The notes beneath the pieces were generated by a model that had not been told where the DNA came from, did no database searches, and worked only from the letters and a program-made list of their open reading frames with translations. Below are positions 24,230 to 39,400 of a DNA stretch of 64,000 nucleotides, piece by piece. The stretch's first letter is position 1. Each line of letters starts with the position of its first letter. The position numbers were made by a program, and so were the translations under genes. The DNA is taken from NCBI GenBank assembly GCA_963514095.1, contig CAUPSS010000263.1, positions 558,001 to 622,000 on the forward strand, given 5' to 3'. Source of the stretch: Eutrigla gurnardus. Lineage: Eukaryota > Chordata > Actinopteri > Perciformes > Triglidae.

Positions 24230-27205
24230 GGGGCCGACATTTAGAGACAGACAGGTAACCAGTCTATCACAGGGGCCGACATGTAGAGACAGACAGGTAA
24301 CCAGTCTATCACAGGGCTGACATGTAGAGACAGACAGGTGACCAGTCTATCACAGGGCTGACATGTAGAGAGAGACAGGTGACCAGTCTATAACAGGGCT
24401 GACATGTAGAGACAGACAGGTAACCAGTCTATCACAGGCTGACATGTAGAGACAGACAGGTGACCAGTCTATCACAGGGCTGACATGTAGAGACAGACAG
24501 GTAACCAGTCTATCACAGGGAGACATGTAGAGACAGACAGGTAACCAGTCTATCACAGGGAGACATGTAGAGACAGACAGGTAACCAGTCTATCACAGGG
24601 AGACATGTAGAGACAGACAGGTAACTAGTCTATCACAGGGCTGAAATGTAGAGACAGACAGGCAACCAGTCTATCACAGGGCTGACATGTAGAGACAGAC
24701 AGGTAACCAGTCTATCACATGGAGACATGTGGAGACAGACAGGTAACCAGTCTATCACAGGGAGACATGTAGAGACAGACAGGTAACCAGTCTATCATGG
24801 GGCCGACATGTAGAGACAGACAGGTAACCAGTCTATCACAGGGAGACATGTAGAGACAGACAGGTAACCAGTCTATCACAGGGGGACATGTAGAGACAGA
24901 CAGGTAACCAGTCTATCACAGGGAGACATGTAGAGACAGACAGGTAACCAGTCTATCACAGGGAGACATGTAGAGACAGACAGGTAACCAGTCTATCACA
25001 GGGGGACATGTAGAGACAGACAGGTAACCAGTCTATCACAGGGAGACATGTAGAGACAGACAGGTAACCAGTCTATCACAGGGAGACATGTAGAGACAGA
25101 CAGGTAACCAGTCTATCACAGGGAGACATGTAAAGACAGACAGGTAACCAGTCTATCACAGGGAGACATGTAGAGACAGACAGGTGACCAGTCTATCACA
25201 GGGAGACATGTAGAGACAGACAGGTAACCAGTCTATCACAGGGAGACATGTAGAGACAGACAGGTAACCAGTCTATCACAGGGAGACATGTACAGACAGA
25301 CAGGTAACCAGTCTATCACAGGGCTGACATGTAGAGACAGACAGGTGACCAGTCTATCACAGGGCTGACATGTAGAGAGAGACAGGTGACCAGTCTATCA
25401 CAGGGCTGACATGTAGAGACAGACAGGTAACCAGTCTATCACAGGGAGACATGTAGAGACAGACAGGTAACCAGTCTATCACAGGGAGACATGTAGAGAC
25501 AGACAGGTAACCAGTCTATCACAGGGCTGACATGTAGAGACAGACAGGCAACCAGTCTATCACAGGGCTGACATGTAGAGACAGACAGGTAACCAGTCTA
25601 TCACAGGGCCGACATGTAGAGACAGACAGGTAACCAGTCTATCACAGGGAGACATGTAGAGACAGACAGGTAACCAGTCTATCACAGGGAGACATGTAGA
25701 GACAGACAGGTAACCAGTCTATCACAAGGGGACATGTAGAGACAGACAGGTAACCAGTCTATCACAGGGAGACATGTAGAGACAGACAGGTAACCAGTCT
25801 ATCACAGGGAGACATGTAGAGACAGACAGGTAACCAGTCTATCACAGGGAGACATGTAGAGAGAGACAGGTGACCAGTCTATCACAGGGCTGACATGTAG
25901 AGACAGACAGGTAACCAGTCTATCACAGGGAGACATGTAGAGACAGACAGGTAACCAGTCTATCACAGGGAGACATGTAGAGACAGACAGGTAACCAGTC
26001 TATCACAGGGCTGACATGTAGAGACAGACAGGCAACCAGTCTATCACAGGGCTGACATGTAGAGACAGACAGGTAACCAGTCTATCACAGGGCCGACATG
26101 TAGAGACAGACAGGTAACCAGTCTATCACAGGGAGACATGTAGAGACAGACAGGTTACCAGTCTATCACAGGGAGACATGTAGAGACAGACAGGTAACCA
26201 GTCTATCATGGGGCCGACATGTAGAGACAGACAGGTAACCAGTCTATCACAGGGAGACATGTGGAGACAGACAGGTAACCAGTCTATCACAGGGGGACAT
26301 GTAGAGACAGACAGGTAACCAGTCTATCACAGGGAGACATGTAGAGACAGACAGGTAACCAGTCTATCACAGGGAGACATGTAGAGACCGACAGGTAACC
26401 AGTCTATCACAGGGGGACATGTAGAGACAGACAGGTAACCAGTCTATCACAGGGCTGACATGTAGAGACAGACAGGTAACCAGTCTATCACAGGGAGACA
26501 TGTAGAGACAGACAGGTAACCAGTCTATCACAGGGAGACATGTAAAGACAGACAGGTGACCAGTCTATCACAGGGCTGACATGTAGAGAGAGACAGGTGA
26601 CCAGTCTATCACAGGGCTGACATGTAGAGACAGACAGGTAACCAGTCTATCACAGGCTGACAGGTAGAGACAGACAGGTGACCAGTCTATCACAGGGCTG
26701 ACATGTAGAGACAGACAGGTAACCAGTCTATCACAGGGAGACATGTAGAGACAGACAGGTAACCAGTCTATCACAGGGAGACATGTAGAGACTGACAGGT
26801 AACCAGTCTATCACAGGGAGACATGTAGAGACAGACAGGTAACCAGTCTATCACAGGGCTGACATGTAGAGACAGACAGGCAACCAGTCTATCACACGGC
26901 TGACATGTAGAGACAGACAGGTAACCAGTCTATCACAGGGCCGACATGTAGAGACAGACAGGTAACCAGTCTATCACAGGGAGACATGTAGAGACAGACA
27001 GGTAACCAGTCTATCACAGGGAGACATGTAGAGACAGACAGGTAACCAGTCTATCATGGGGCCGACATGTAGAGACAGACAGGTAACCAGTCTATCACAG
27101 GGAGACATGTAGAGACAGACAGGTAACCAGTCTATCACAGGGAGACATGTAAAGACAGACAGGTAACCAGTCTATCACAGGGAGACATGTAGAGACAGAC
27201 AGGTG
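24230..27205. repeat. Mosaic stretch linking the 3.8-kb and 970-bp duplications
   Basis: The order is CACGGGGCCGACATTT, CAGGGGCCGAC, block B at 24,350 (private change CTATCAC to CTATAAC at 24,392), AACTAG/GCTGAAATG near 24,625, CATGGGGCC near 24,797, TGTACAG near 25,293, CAAGGGGAC at 25,727, CATGGGGCC near 26,207, and block B with CTGACAGG at 26,568. From about 25,700 to 26,900 it follows 16,460-17,640 at offset 9,266. A private GGTTACC unit lies at 26,155. No non-repeat sequence is present. Confidence 0.8.
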
Positions 27206-28227
27206 ACCAGTCTATCACAGGGAGACATGTAGAGACAGACAGGTAACCAGTCTATCACAGGGAGACATGTAGAGACAGACAGGTAACCAGTCTATCACAG
27301 GGAGACATGTAGAGACAGACAGGTAACCAGTCTATCACAGGGCTGACATGTAGAGACAGACAGGTGACCAGTCTATCACAGGGCTGACATGTAGAGAGAG
27401 ACAGGTGACCAGTCTATCACAGGGCTGACATGTAGAGACAGACAGGTAACCAGTCTATCACAGGGAGACATGTAGAGACAGACAGGTAACCAGTCTATCA
27501 CAGGGAGACATGTAGAGACAGACAGGTAACCAGTCTATCACAGGGCTGACATGTAGAGACAGACAGGCAACCAGTCTATCACAGGGCTGACATGTAGAGA
27601 CAGACAGGTAACCAGTCTATCACAGGGCCGACATGTAGAGACAGACAGGTAACCAGTCTATCACAGGGAGACATGTAGAGACAGACAGGTAACCAGTCTA
27701 TCACAGGGAGACATGTAGAGACAGACAGGTAACCAGTCTATCACAAGGGGACATGTAGAGACAGACAGGTAACCAGTCTATCACAGGGAGACATGTAGAG
27801 ACAGACAGGTAACCAGTATATCACAGGGAGACATGTAGAGACAGACAGGTAACCAGTCTATCACAGGGAGACATGTAGAGAGAGACAGGTGACCAGTCTA
27901 TCACAGGGCTGACATGTAGAGACAGACAGGTAACCAGTCTATCACAGGGAGACATGTAGAGACAGACAGGTAACCAGTCTATCACAGGGAGACATGTAGA
28001 GACAGACAGGTAACCAGTCTATCACAGGGCTGACATGTAGAGACAGACAGGCAACCAGTCTATCACAGGGCTGACATGTAGAGACAGACAGGTAACCAGT
28101 CTATCACAGGGCCGACATGTAGAGACAGACAGGTAACCAGTCTATCACAGGGAGACATGTAGAGACAGACAGGTAACCAGTCTATCACAGGGAGACATGT
28201 AGAGACAGACAGGTAACCAGTCTATCA
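27206..28227. repeat. 0.97-kb tandem block, copy 1 (partner 28,176-29,197)
   Basis: The CAAGGGGAC units at 27,745 and 28,715, the AGAGAGAGAC units and the lone GTATATC units all recur at 970 bp. Identity stops at 28,228, where the second copy continues into CATGGGGCC (29,196) and this one has a plain unit. The overlap of the copies is 52 bp, slightly more than one monomer. Confidence 0.87.
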
Positions 28228-30359
28228 CAGGGAGACATGTAGAGACAGACAGGTAACCAGTCTATCACAGGGAGACATGTAGAGACAGACAGGTAACCAG
28301 TCTATCACAGGGCTGACATGTAGAGACAGACAGGTGACCAGTCTATCACAGGGCTGACATGTAGAGAGAGACAGGTGACCAGTCTATCACAGGGCTGACA
28401 TGTAGAGACAGACAGGTAACCAGTCTATCACAGGGAGACATGTAGAGACAGACAGGTAACCAGTCTATCACAGGGAGACATGTAGAGACAGACAGGTAAC
28501 CAGTCTATCACAGGGCTGACATGTAGAGACAGACAGGCAACCAGTCTATCACAGGGCTGACATGTAGAGACAGACAGGTAACCAGTCTATCACAGGGCCG
28601 ACATGTAGAGACAGACAGGTAACCAGTCTATCACAGGGAGACATGTAGAGACAGACAGGTAACCAGTCTATCACAGGGAGACATGTAGAGACAGACAGGT
28701 AACCAGTCTATCACAAGGGGACATGTAGAGACAGACAGGTAACCAGTCTATCACAGGGAGACATGTAGAGACAGACAGGTAACCAGTATATCACAGGGAG
28801 ACATGTAGAGACAGACAGGTAACCAGTCTATCACAGGGAGACATGTAGAGAGAGACAGGTGACCAGTCTATCACAGGGCTGACATGTAGAGACAGACAGG
28901 TAACCAGTCTATCACAGGGAGACATGTAGAGACAGACAGGTAACCAGTCTATCACAGGGAGACATGTAGAGACAGACAGGTAACCAGTCTATCACAGGGC
29001 TGACATGTAGAGACAGACAGGCAACCAGTCTATCACAGGGCTGACATGTAGAGACAGACAGGTAACCAGTCTATCACAGGGCCGACATGTAGAGACAGAC
29101 AGGTAACCAGTCTATCACAGGGAGACATGTAGAGACAGACAGGTAACCAGTCTATCACAGGGAGACATGTAGAGACAGACAGGTAACCAGTCTATCATGG
29201 GGCCGACATGTAGAGACAGACAGGTAACCAGTCTATCACAGGGAGACATGTGGAGACAGACAGGTAACCAGTCTATCACAGGGGGACATGTAGAGACAGA
29301 CAGGTAACCAGTCTATCACAGGGAGACATGTAGAGACAGACAGGTAACCAGTCTATCACAGGGAGACATGTAGAGACCGACAGGTAACCAGTCTATCACA
29401 GGGGGACATGTAGAGACAGACAGGTAACCAGTCTATCATAGGGCTGACATGTAGAGACAGACAGGTAACCAGTCTATCACATGGAGACATGTGGAGACAG
29501 ACACGTAACCAGTCTATCACATGGAGACATGTAGAGACAGACAGGTAACCAGTCTATCACAGGGAGACATGTAGAGACCGACAGGTAACCAGTCTATCAC
29601 AGGGGGACATGTAGAGACAGACAGGTAACCAGTCTATCACATGGAGACATGTGGAGACAGACAGGTAACCAGTCTATCACAGGGAGACATGTAGAGACCG
29701 ACAGGTAACCAGTCTATCACAGGGAGACATGTAGAGACAGACAGGTAACCAGTCTATCACAGGGAGACATGTAGAGACAGACAGGTAACCAGTCTATCAC
29801 GGGGCCGACATGGAGAGACAGACAGGTAACCAGTCTATCACAGGGAGACATGTAGAGACCGACAGGTAACCAGTCTATCACAGGGGGACATGTAGAGACA
29901 GACAGGTAACCAGTCTATCACAGGGAGACATGTAGAGACAGACAGGTAACCAGTCTATCACATGGAGACATGTAGACAGACAGGTAACCAGTCTATCACA
30001 GGGGGACATGTAGAGACAGACAGGTAACCAGTCTATCACAGGGAGACATGTAGAGACAGACAGGTAACCAGTCTATCACAGGGAGACATGGAGAGACAGA
30101 CAGGTAACCAGTCTATCACAGGGAGACATGTAAAGACAGACAGGTAACCAGTCTATCACAGGGAGACATGTAGAGACAGACAGGTGACCAGTCTATCACA
30201 GGGAGACATGTAGATACAGACAGGTAACCAGTCTATCACAGGGGGACATGTAGAGACAGACAGGTAACCAGTCTATCACAGGGAGACATGTAGAGACAGA
30301 TAGGTAACCAGTATATCACAGGGAGACATGTAGAGACAGACAGGTAACCAGTCTATCAC
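28176..30359. repeat. Block repeating 8,556-10,739 at 19,620 bp; includes copy 2 of the 970-bp duplication
   Basis: Landmarks match at 19,620 bp: GGGCTGAC 8,691/28,311, CAAGGGGAC 9,095/28,715, CACG 9,884/29,504 and GGTGACC 10,561/30,181. Identity ends at 30,360, where this copy carries CACGGGGCC and the 10-kb copy has already jumped. Known differences are GAGACTGAC near 9,757 against GAGACCGAC near 29,377, and GAGACAGAC near 10,240 against GAGACCGAC near 29,860. This copy keeps a full module A (29,504-30,760), so it is closer to the ancestral order. Confidence 0.85.
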
Positions 30360-30847
30360 GGGGCCGACATGTAGAGACAGACAGGTAACCAGTCTATCAC
30401 AGGGAGACATGTAGAGACAGACAGGTAACCAGTCTATCACAGGGGGACATGTAGAGACAGACAGGTAACCAATCTATCACATGGAGACATGTGGAGACAG
30501 ACAGGTAACCAGTCTATCACAGGGAGACATGTAGAGACAGACAGGTAACCAGTCTATCACAGGGAGACATGTAGAGACAGACAGGTAACCAGTCTATCAC
30601 AGGGAGACATGTAGAGACAGACAGGTAACCAGTCTATCACGGGGCCGACATTTAGAGACAGACAGGTAACCAGTCTATCACAGGGGCCGACATGTAGAGA
30701 CAGACAGGTAACCAGTCTATCACAGGGCTGACATGTAGAGACAGACAGGTGACCAGTCTATCACAGGGCTGACATGTAGAGAGAGACAGGTGACCAGTCT
30801 ATCACAGGGCTGACATGTAGAGACAGACAGGTAACCAGTCTATCACA

Positions 30848-32930
30848 GGCTGACATGTAGAGACAGACAGGTGACCAGTCTATCACAGGGCTGACATGTA
30901 GAGACAGACAGGTAACCAGTCTATCACAGGGAGACATGTAGAGACAGACAGGTAACCAGTCTATCACAGGGAGACATGTAGAGACAGACAGGTAACCAGT
31001 CTATCACAGGGAGACATGTAGAGACAGACAGGTAACTAGTCTATCACAGGGCTGAAATGTAGAGACAGACAGGCAACCAGTCTATCACAGGGCTGACATG
31101 TAGAGACAGACAGGTAACCAGTCTATCACATGGCTGACATGTAGAGACAGACAGGCAACCAGTCTATCACAGGGCTGACATGTAGAGACAGACAGGTAAC
31201 CAGTCTATCACAGGGCCGACATGTAGAGACAGACAGGTAACCAGTCTATCACAGGGAGACATGTAGAGACAGACAGGTAACCAGTCTATCACAGGGAGAC
31301 ATGTAGAGACAGACAGGTAACCAGTCTATCACAAGGGGACATGTAGAGACAGACAGGTAACCAGTCTATCACAGGGAGACATGTAGAGACAGACAGGTAA
31401 CCAGTATATCACAGGGAGACATGTAGAGACAGACAGGTAACCAGTCTATCACAGGGAGACATGTAGAGAGAGACAGGTGACCAGTCTATCACAGGGCTGA
31501 CATGTAGAGACAGACAGGTAACCAGTCTATCACAGGGAGACATGTAGAGACAGACAGGTAACCAGTCTATCACAGGGAGACATGTAGAGACAGACAGGTA
31601 ACCAGTCTATCACAGGGCTGACATGTAGAGACAGACAGGCAACCAGTCTATCACAGGGCTGACATGTAGAGACAGACAGGTAACCAGTCTATCACAGGGC
31701 CGACATGTAGAGACAGACAGGTAACCAGTCTATCACAGGGAGACATGTAGAGACAGACAGGTAACCAGTCTATCACAGGGAGACATGTAGAGACAGACAG
31801 GTAACCAGTCTATCATGGGGCCGACATGTAGAGACAGACAGGTAACCAGTCTATCACAGGGAGACATGTGGAGACAGACAGGTAACCAGTCTATCACAGG
31901 GGGACATGTAGAGACAGACAGGTAACCAGTCTATCACAGGGAGACATGTAGAGACAGACAGGTAACCAGTCTATCACAGGGAGACATGTAGAGACCGACA
32001 GGTAACCAGTCTATCACAGGGGGACATGTAGAGACAGACAGGTAACCAGTCTATCATAGGGCTGACATGTAGAGACAGACAGGTAACCAGTCTATCACAT
32101 GGAGACATGTGGAGACAGACACGTAACCAGTCTATCACATGGAGACATGTAGAGACAGACAGGTAACCAGTCTATCACAGGGAGACATGTAGAGACCGAC
32201 AGGTAACCAGTCTATCACAGGGGGACATGTAGAGACAGACAGGTAACCAGTCTATCACATGGAGACATGTGGAGACAGACAGGTAACCAGTCTATCACAG
32301 GGAGACATGTAGAGACCGACAGGTAACCAGTCTATCACAGGGAGACATGTAGAGACAGACAGGTAACCAGTCTATCACAGGGAGACATGTAGAGACAGAC
32401 AGGTAACCAGTCTATCACGGGGCCGACATGGAGAGACAGACAGGTAACCAGTCTATCACAGGGAGACATGTAGAGACCGACAGGTAACCAGTCTATCACA
32501 GGGGGACATGTAGAGACAGACAGGTAACCAGTCTATCACAGGGAGACATGTAGAGACAGACAGGTAACCAGTCTATCACATGGAGACATGTAGACAGACA
32601 GGTAACCAGTCTATCACAGGGGGACATGTAGAGACAGACAGGTAACCAGTCTATCACAGGGAGACATGTAGAGACAGACAGGTAACCAGTCTATCACAGG
32701 GAGACATGGAGAGACAGACAGGTAACCAGTCTATCACAGGGAGACATGTAAAGACAGACAGGTAACCAGTCTATCACAGGGAGACATGTAGAGACAGACA
32801 GGTAACCAGTCTATCACAGGGAGACATGTAGAGACAGACAGGTGACCAGTCTATCACAGGGAGACATGTAGATACAGACAGGTAACCAGTCTATCACAGG
32901 GGGACATGTAGAGACAGACAGGTAACCAGT
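30848..32930. repeat. 2.3-kb tandem block, copy 1 (partner 33,177-35,229)
   Basis: It starts inside block B at CAGGCTGAC. AACTAG (31,035/33,364), CACATGGCTG (31,130/33,460), CAAGGGGAC (31,333/33,662) and CACG (32,122/34,451) recur at 2,329 bp. Past about 32,800 the offset is 2,289 because this copy has one additional plain monomer after the TGTAAAG unit. CACATGGCTG is a hybrid linker seen only in these two copies; it looks like a junction between a CATGGAGAC unit and a GGGCTGAC unit. Confidence 0.85.
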
Positions 32931-33177
32931 CTATCACAGGGGGACATGTAGAGACAGACAGGTAACCAGTCTATCACAGGGAGACATGTAGAGACAGACA
33001 GGTAACCAGTCTATCACATGGAGACATGTAGACAGACAGGTAACCAGTCTATCACAGGGGGACATGTAGAGACAGACAGGTAACCAGTCTATCACAGGGA
33101 GACATGTAGAGACAGACAGGTAACCAGTCTATCACAGGGAGACATGGAGAGACAGACAGGTAACCAGTCTATCACAG
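32920..33177. repeat. Partial internal duplication, 438 bp downstream of its source
   Basis: The 38-bp monomer (CACATGGAGACATGTAGACAG) normally occurs once per module A but appears twice here, near 32,580 and 33,018. The flanking units at 32,940-33,170 match 32,500-32,735 at offset 438, then the sequence jumps at about 33,177 into block B (CAGGCTGAC). Module A is therefore rearranged: its GATAGG/GTATATC, CACGGGGCC and CATTT units are missing. Confidence 0.78.
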
Positions 33178-33460
33178 GCTGACATGTAGAGACAGACAGG
33201 TGACCAGTCTATCACAGGGCTGACATGTAGAGACAGACAGGTAACCAGTCTATCACAGGGAGACATGTAGAGACAGACAGGTAACCAGTCTATCACAGGG
33301 AGACATGTAGAGACAGACAGGTAACCAGTCTATCACAGGGAGACATGTAGAGACAGACAGGTAACTAGTCTATCACAGGGCTGAAATGTAGAGACAGACA
33401 GGCAACCAGTCTATCACAGGGCTGACATGTAGAGACAGACAGGTAACCAGTCTATCACAT

Positions 33461-36400
33461 GGCTGACATGTAGAGACAGACAGGCAACCAGTCTATCACA
33501 GGGCTGACATGTAGAGACAGACAGGTAACCAGTCTATCACAGGGCCGACATGTAGAGACAGACAGGTAACCAGTCTATCACAGGGAGACATGTAGAGACA
33601 GACAGGTAACCAGTCTATCACAGGGAGACATGTAGAGACAGACAGGTAACCAGTCTATCACAAGGGGACATGTAGAGACAGACAGGTAACCAGTCTATCA
33701 CAGGGAGACATGTAGAGACAGACAGGTAACCAGTATATCACAGGGAGACATGTAGAGACAGACAGGTAACCAGTCTATCACAGGGAGACATGTAGAGAGA
33801 GACAGGTGACCAGTCTATCACAGGGCTGACATGTAGAGACAGACAGGTAACCAGTCTATCACAGGGAGACATGTAGAGACAGACAGGTAACCAGTCTATC
33901 ACAGGGAGACATGTAGAGACAGACAGGTAACCAGTCTATCACAGGGCTGACATGTAGAGACAGACAGGCAACCAGTCTATCACAGGGCTGACATGTAGAG
34001 ACAGACAGGTAACCAGTCTATCACAGGGCCGACATGTAGAGACAGACAGGTAACCAGTCTATCACAGGGAGACATGTAGAGACAGACAGGTAACCAGTCT
34101 ATCACAGGGAGACATGTAGAGACAGACAGGTAACCAGTCTATCATGGGGCCGACATGTAGAGACAGACAGGTAACCAGTCTATCACAGGGAGACATGTGG
34201 AGACAGACAGGTAACCAGTCTATCACAGGGGGACATGTAGAGACAGACAGGTAACCAGTCTATCACAGGGAGACATGTAGAGACAGACAGGTAACCAGTC
34301 TATCACAGGGAGACATGTAGAGACCGACAGGTAACCAGTCTATCACAGGGGGACATGTAGAGACAGACAGGTAACCAGTCTATCATAGGGCTGACATGTA
34401 GAGACAGACAGGTAACCAGTCTATCACATGGAGACATGTGGAGACAGACACGTAACCAGTCTATCACATGGAGACATGTAGAGACAGACAGGTAACCAGT
34501 CTATCACAGGGAGACATGTAGAGACCGACAGGTAACCAGTCTATCACAGGGGGACATGTAGAGACAGACAGGTAACCAGTCTATCACATGGAGACATGTG
34601 GAGACAGACAGGTAACCAGTCTATCACAGGGAGACATGTAGAGACCGACAGGTAACCAGTCTATCACAGGGAGACATGTAGAGACAGACAGGTAACCAGT
34701 CTATCACAGGGAGACATGTAGAGACAGACAGGTAACCAGTCTATCACGGGGCCGACATGGAGAGACAGACAGGTAACCAGTCTATCACAGGGAGACATGT
34801 AGAGACCGACAGGTAACCAGTCTATCACAGGGGGACATGTAGAGACAGACAGGTAACCAGTCTATCACAGGGAGACATGTAGAGACAGACAGGTAACCAG
34901 TCTATCACATGGAGACATGTAGACAGACAGGTAACCAGTCTATCACAGGGGGACATGTAGAGACAGACAGGTAACCAGTCTATCACAGGGAGACATGTAG
35001 AGACAGACAGGTAACCAGTCTATCACAGGGAGACATGGAGAGACAGACAGGTAACCAGTCTATCACAGGGAGACATGTAAAGACAGACAGGTAACCAGTC
35101 TATCACAGGGAGACATGTAGAGACAGACAGGTGACCAGTCTATCACAGGGAGACATGTAGATACAGACAGGTAACCAGTCTATCACAGGGGGACATGTAG
35201 AGACAGACAGGTAACCAGTCTATCACAGGGAGACATGTAGAGACAGATAGGTAACCAGTATATCACAGGGAGACATGTAGAGACAGACAGGTAACCAGTC
35301 TATCACGGGGCCGACATGTAGAGACAGACAGGTAACCAGTCTATCACAGGGAGACATGTAGAGACAGACAGGTAACCAGTCTATCACAGGGGGACATGTA
35401 GAGACAGACAGGTAACCAATCTATCACATGGAGACATGTGGAGACAGACAGGTAACCAGTCTATCACAGGGAGACATGTAGAGACAGACAGGTAACCAGT
35501 CTATCACAGGGAGACATGTAGAGACAGACAGGTAACCAGTCTATCACAGGGAGACATGTAGAGACAGACAGGTAACCAGTCTATCACGGGGCCGACATTT
35601 AGAGACAGACAGGTAACCAGTCTATCACAGGGGCCGACATGTAGAGACAGACAGGTAACCAGTCTATCACAGGGCTGACATGTAGAGACAGACAGGTGAC
35701 CAGTCTATCACAGGGCTGACATGTAGAGAGAGACAGGTGACCAGTCTATCACAGGGCTGACATGTAGAGACAGACAGGTAACCAGTCTATCACAGGCTGA
35801 CATGTAGAGACAGACAGGTGACCAGTCTATCACAGGGCTGACATGTAGAGACAGACAGGTAACCAGTCTATCACAGGGAGACATGTAGAGACAGACAGGT
35901 AACCAGTCTATCACAGGGAGACATGTAGAGACAGACAGGTAACCAGTCTATCACAGGGAGACATGTAGAGACAGACAGGTAACTAGTCTATCACAGGGCT
36001 GAAATGTAGAGACAGACAGGCAACCAGTCTATCACAGGGCTGACATGTAGAGACAGACAGGTAACCAGTCTATCACATGGAGACATGTGGAGACAGACAG
36101 GTAACCAGTCTATCACAGGGAGACATGTAGAGACAGACAGGTAACCAGTCTATCACAGGGGGACATGTAGAGACAGACAGGTAACCAGTCTATCACAGGG
36201 CTGACATGTAGAGACAGACAGGTAACCAGTCTATCACAGGGAGACATGTAGAGACAGACAGGTAACCAGTCTATCACAGGGAGACATGTAGAGACAGACA
36301 GGTAACCAGTCTATCACAGGGCTGACATGTAGAGACAGACAGGCAACCAGTCTATCACAGGGCTGACATGTAGAGACAGACAGGTAACCAGTCTATCACA

Positions 36401-39400
36401 GGGCCGACATGTAGAGACAGACAGGTAACCAGTCTATCACAGGGAGACATGTAGAGACAGACAGGTAACCAGTCTATCACAGGGAGACATGTAGAGACAG
36501 ACAGGTAACCAGTCTATCATGGGGCCGACATGTAGAGACAGACAGGTAACCAGTCTATCACAGGGAGACATGTAGAGACAGACAGGTAACCAGTCTATCA
36601 CAGGGGGACATGTAGAGACAGACAGGTAACCAGTCTATCACAGGGAGACATGTAGAGACAGACAGGTAACCAGTCTATCACAGGGAGACATGTAGAGACA
36701 GACAGGTAACCAGTCTATCACAGGGGGACATGTAGAGACAGACAGGTAACCAGTCTATCACAGGGAGACATGTAGAGACAGACAGGTAACCAGTCTATCA
36801 CAGGGAGACATGTAGAGACAGACAGGTAACCAGTCTATCACAGGGAGACATGTAAAGACAGACAGGTAACCAGTCTATCACAGGGAGACATGTAGAGACA
36901 GACAGGCAACCAGTCTATCACAGGGCTGACATGTAGAGACAGACAGGTAACCAGTCTATCACAGGGCCGACATGTAGAGACAGACAGGTAACCAGTCTAT
37001 CACAGGGCCGACATGTAGAGACAGACAGGTAACCAGTCTATCACAGGGAGACATGTAGAGACAGACAGGTAACCAGTCTATCACAGGGAGACATGTAGAG
37101 ACAGACAGGTAACCAGTCTATCATGGGGCCGACATGTAGAGACAGACAGGTAACCAGTCTATCACAGGGAGACATGTAGAGACAGACAGGTAACCAGTCT
37201 ATCACAGGGGGACATGTAGAGACAGACAGGTAACCAGTCTATCACAGGGAGACATGTAGAGACAGACAGGTAACCAGTCTATCACAGGGAGACATGTAGA
37301 GACAGACAGGTAACCAGTCTATCACAGGGGGACATGTAGAGACAGACAGGTAACCAGTCTATCACAGGGAGACATGTAGAGACAGACAGGTAACCAGTCT
37401 ATCACAGGGAGACATGTAGAGACAGACAGGTAACCAGTCTATCACAGGGAGACATGTAAAGACAGACAGGTAACCAGTCTATCACAGGGAGACATGTAGA
37501 GACAGACAGGTGACCAGTCTATCACAGGGAGACATGTAGAGACAGACAGGTAACCAGTCTATCACAGGGAGACATGTAGAGACAGACAGGTAACCAGTCT
37601 ATCACAGGGAGACATGTAGAGACAGACAGGTAACCAGTCTATCACAGGGCTGACATGTAGAGACAGACAGGTGACCAGTCTATCACAGGGCTGACATGTA
37701 GAGAGAGACAGGTGACCAGTCTATCACAGGGCTGACATGTAGAGACAGACAGGTAACCAGTCTATCACAGGGAGACATGTAGAGACAGACAGGTAACCAG
37801 TCTATCACAGGGAGACATGTAGAGACAGACAGGTAACCAGTCTATCACAGGGCTGACATGTAGAGACAGACAGGCAACCAGTCTATCACAGGGCTGACAT
37901 GTAGAGACAGACAGGTAACCAGTCTATCACAGGGCCGACATGTAGAGACAGACAGGTAACCAGTCTATCACAGGGAGACATGTAGAGACAGACAGGTAAC
38001 CAGTCTATCACAGGGAGACATGTAGAGACAGACAGGTAACCAGTCTATCACAAGGGGACATGTAGAGACAGACAGGTAACCAGTCTATCACAGGGAGACA
38101 TGTAGAGACAGACAGGTAACCAGTCTATCACAGGGAGACATGTAGAGACAGACAGGTAACCAGTCTATCACCGGGAGACATGTAGAGAGAGACAGGTGAC
38201 CAGTCTATCACAGGGCTGACATGTAGAGACAGACAGGTAACCAGTCTATCACAGGGAGACATGTAGAGACAGACAGGTAACCAGTCTATCACAGGGAGAC
38301 ATGTAGAGACAGACAGGTAACCAGTCTATCACAGGGCTGACATGTAGAGACAGACAGGCAACCAGTCTATCACAGGGCTGACATGTAGAGACAGACAGGT
38401 AACCAGTCTATCACAGGGCCGACATGTAGAGACAGACAGGTAACCAGTCTATCACAGGGAGACATGTAGAGACAGACAGGTAACCAGTCTATCACAGGGA
38501 GACATGTAGAGACAGACAGGTAACCAGTCTATCATGGGGCCGACATGTAGAGACAGACAGGTAACCAGTCTATCACAGGGAGACATGTGGAGACAGACAG
38601 GTAACCAGTCTATCACAGGGGGACATGTAGAGACAGACAGGTAACCAGTCTATCACAGGGAGACATGTAGAGACAGACAGGTAACCAGTCTATCACAGGG
38701 AGACATGTAGAGACCGACAGGTAACCAGTCTATCACAGGGGGACATGTAGAGACAGACAGGTAACCAGTCTATCACAGGGCTGACATGTAGAGACAGACA
38801 GGTAACCAGTCTATCACAGGGAGACATGTAGAGACAGACAGGTAACCAGTCTATCACAGGGAGACATGTAAAGACAGACAGGTGACCAGTCTATCACAGG
38901 GCTGACATGTAGAGAGAGACAGGTGACCAGTCTATCACAGGGCTGACATGTAGAGACAGACAGGTAACCAGTCTATCACAGGCTGACAGGTAGAGACAGA
39001 CAGGTGACCAGTCTATCACAGGGCTGACATGTAGAGACAGACAGGTAACCAGTCTATCACAGGGAGACATGTAGAGACAGACAGGTAACCAGTCTATCAC
39101 AGGGAGACATGTAGAGACTGACAGGTAACCAGTCTATCACAGGGAGACATGTAGAGACAGACAGGTAACCAGTCTATCACAGGGCTGACATGTAGAGACA
39201 GACAGGCAACCAGTCTATCACACGGCTGACATGTAGAGACAGACAGGTAACCAGTCTATCACAGGGCCGACATGTAGAGACAGACAGGTAACCAGTCTAT
39301 CACAGGGAGACATGTAGAGACAGACAGGTAACCAGTCTATCACAGGGAGACATGTAGAGACAGACAGGTAACCAGTCTATCATGGGGCCGACATGTAGAG

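Noticed and set aside
26568..26774. CTGACAGGTAG block B copies as a separate functional family
   Set aside because: The single A-to-G-like difference (ATG to AGG in the linker) is explained by shared descent through the block duplications at 17,302, 21,127, 26,568 and 38,894.
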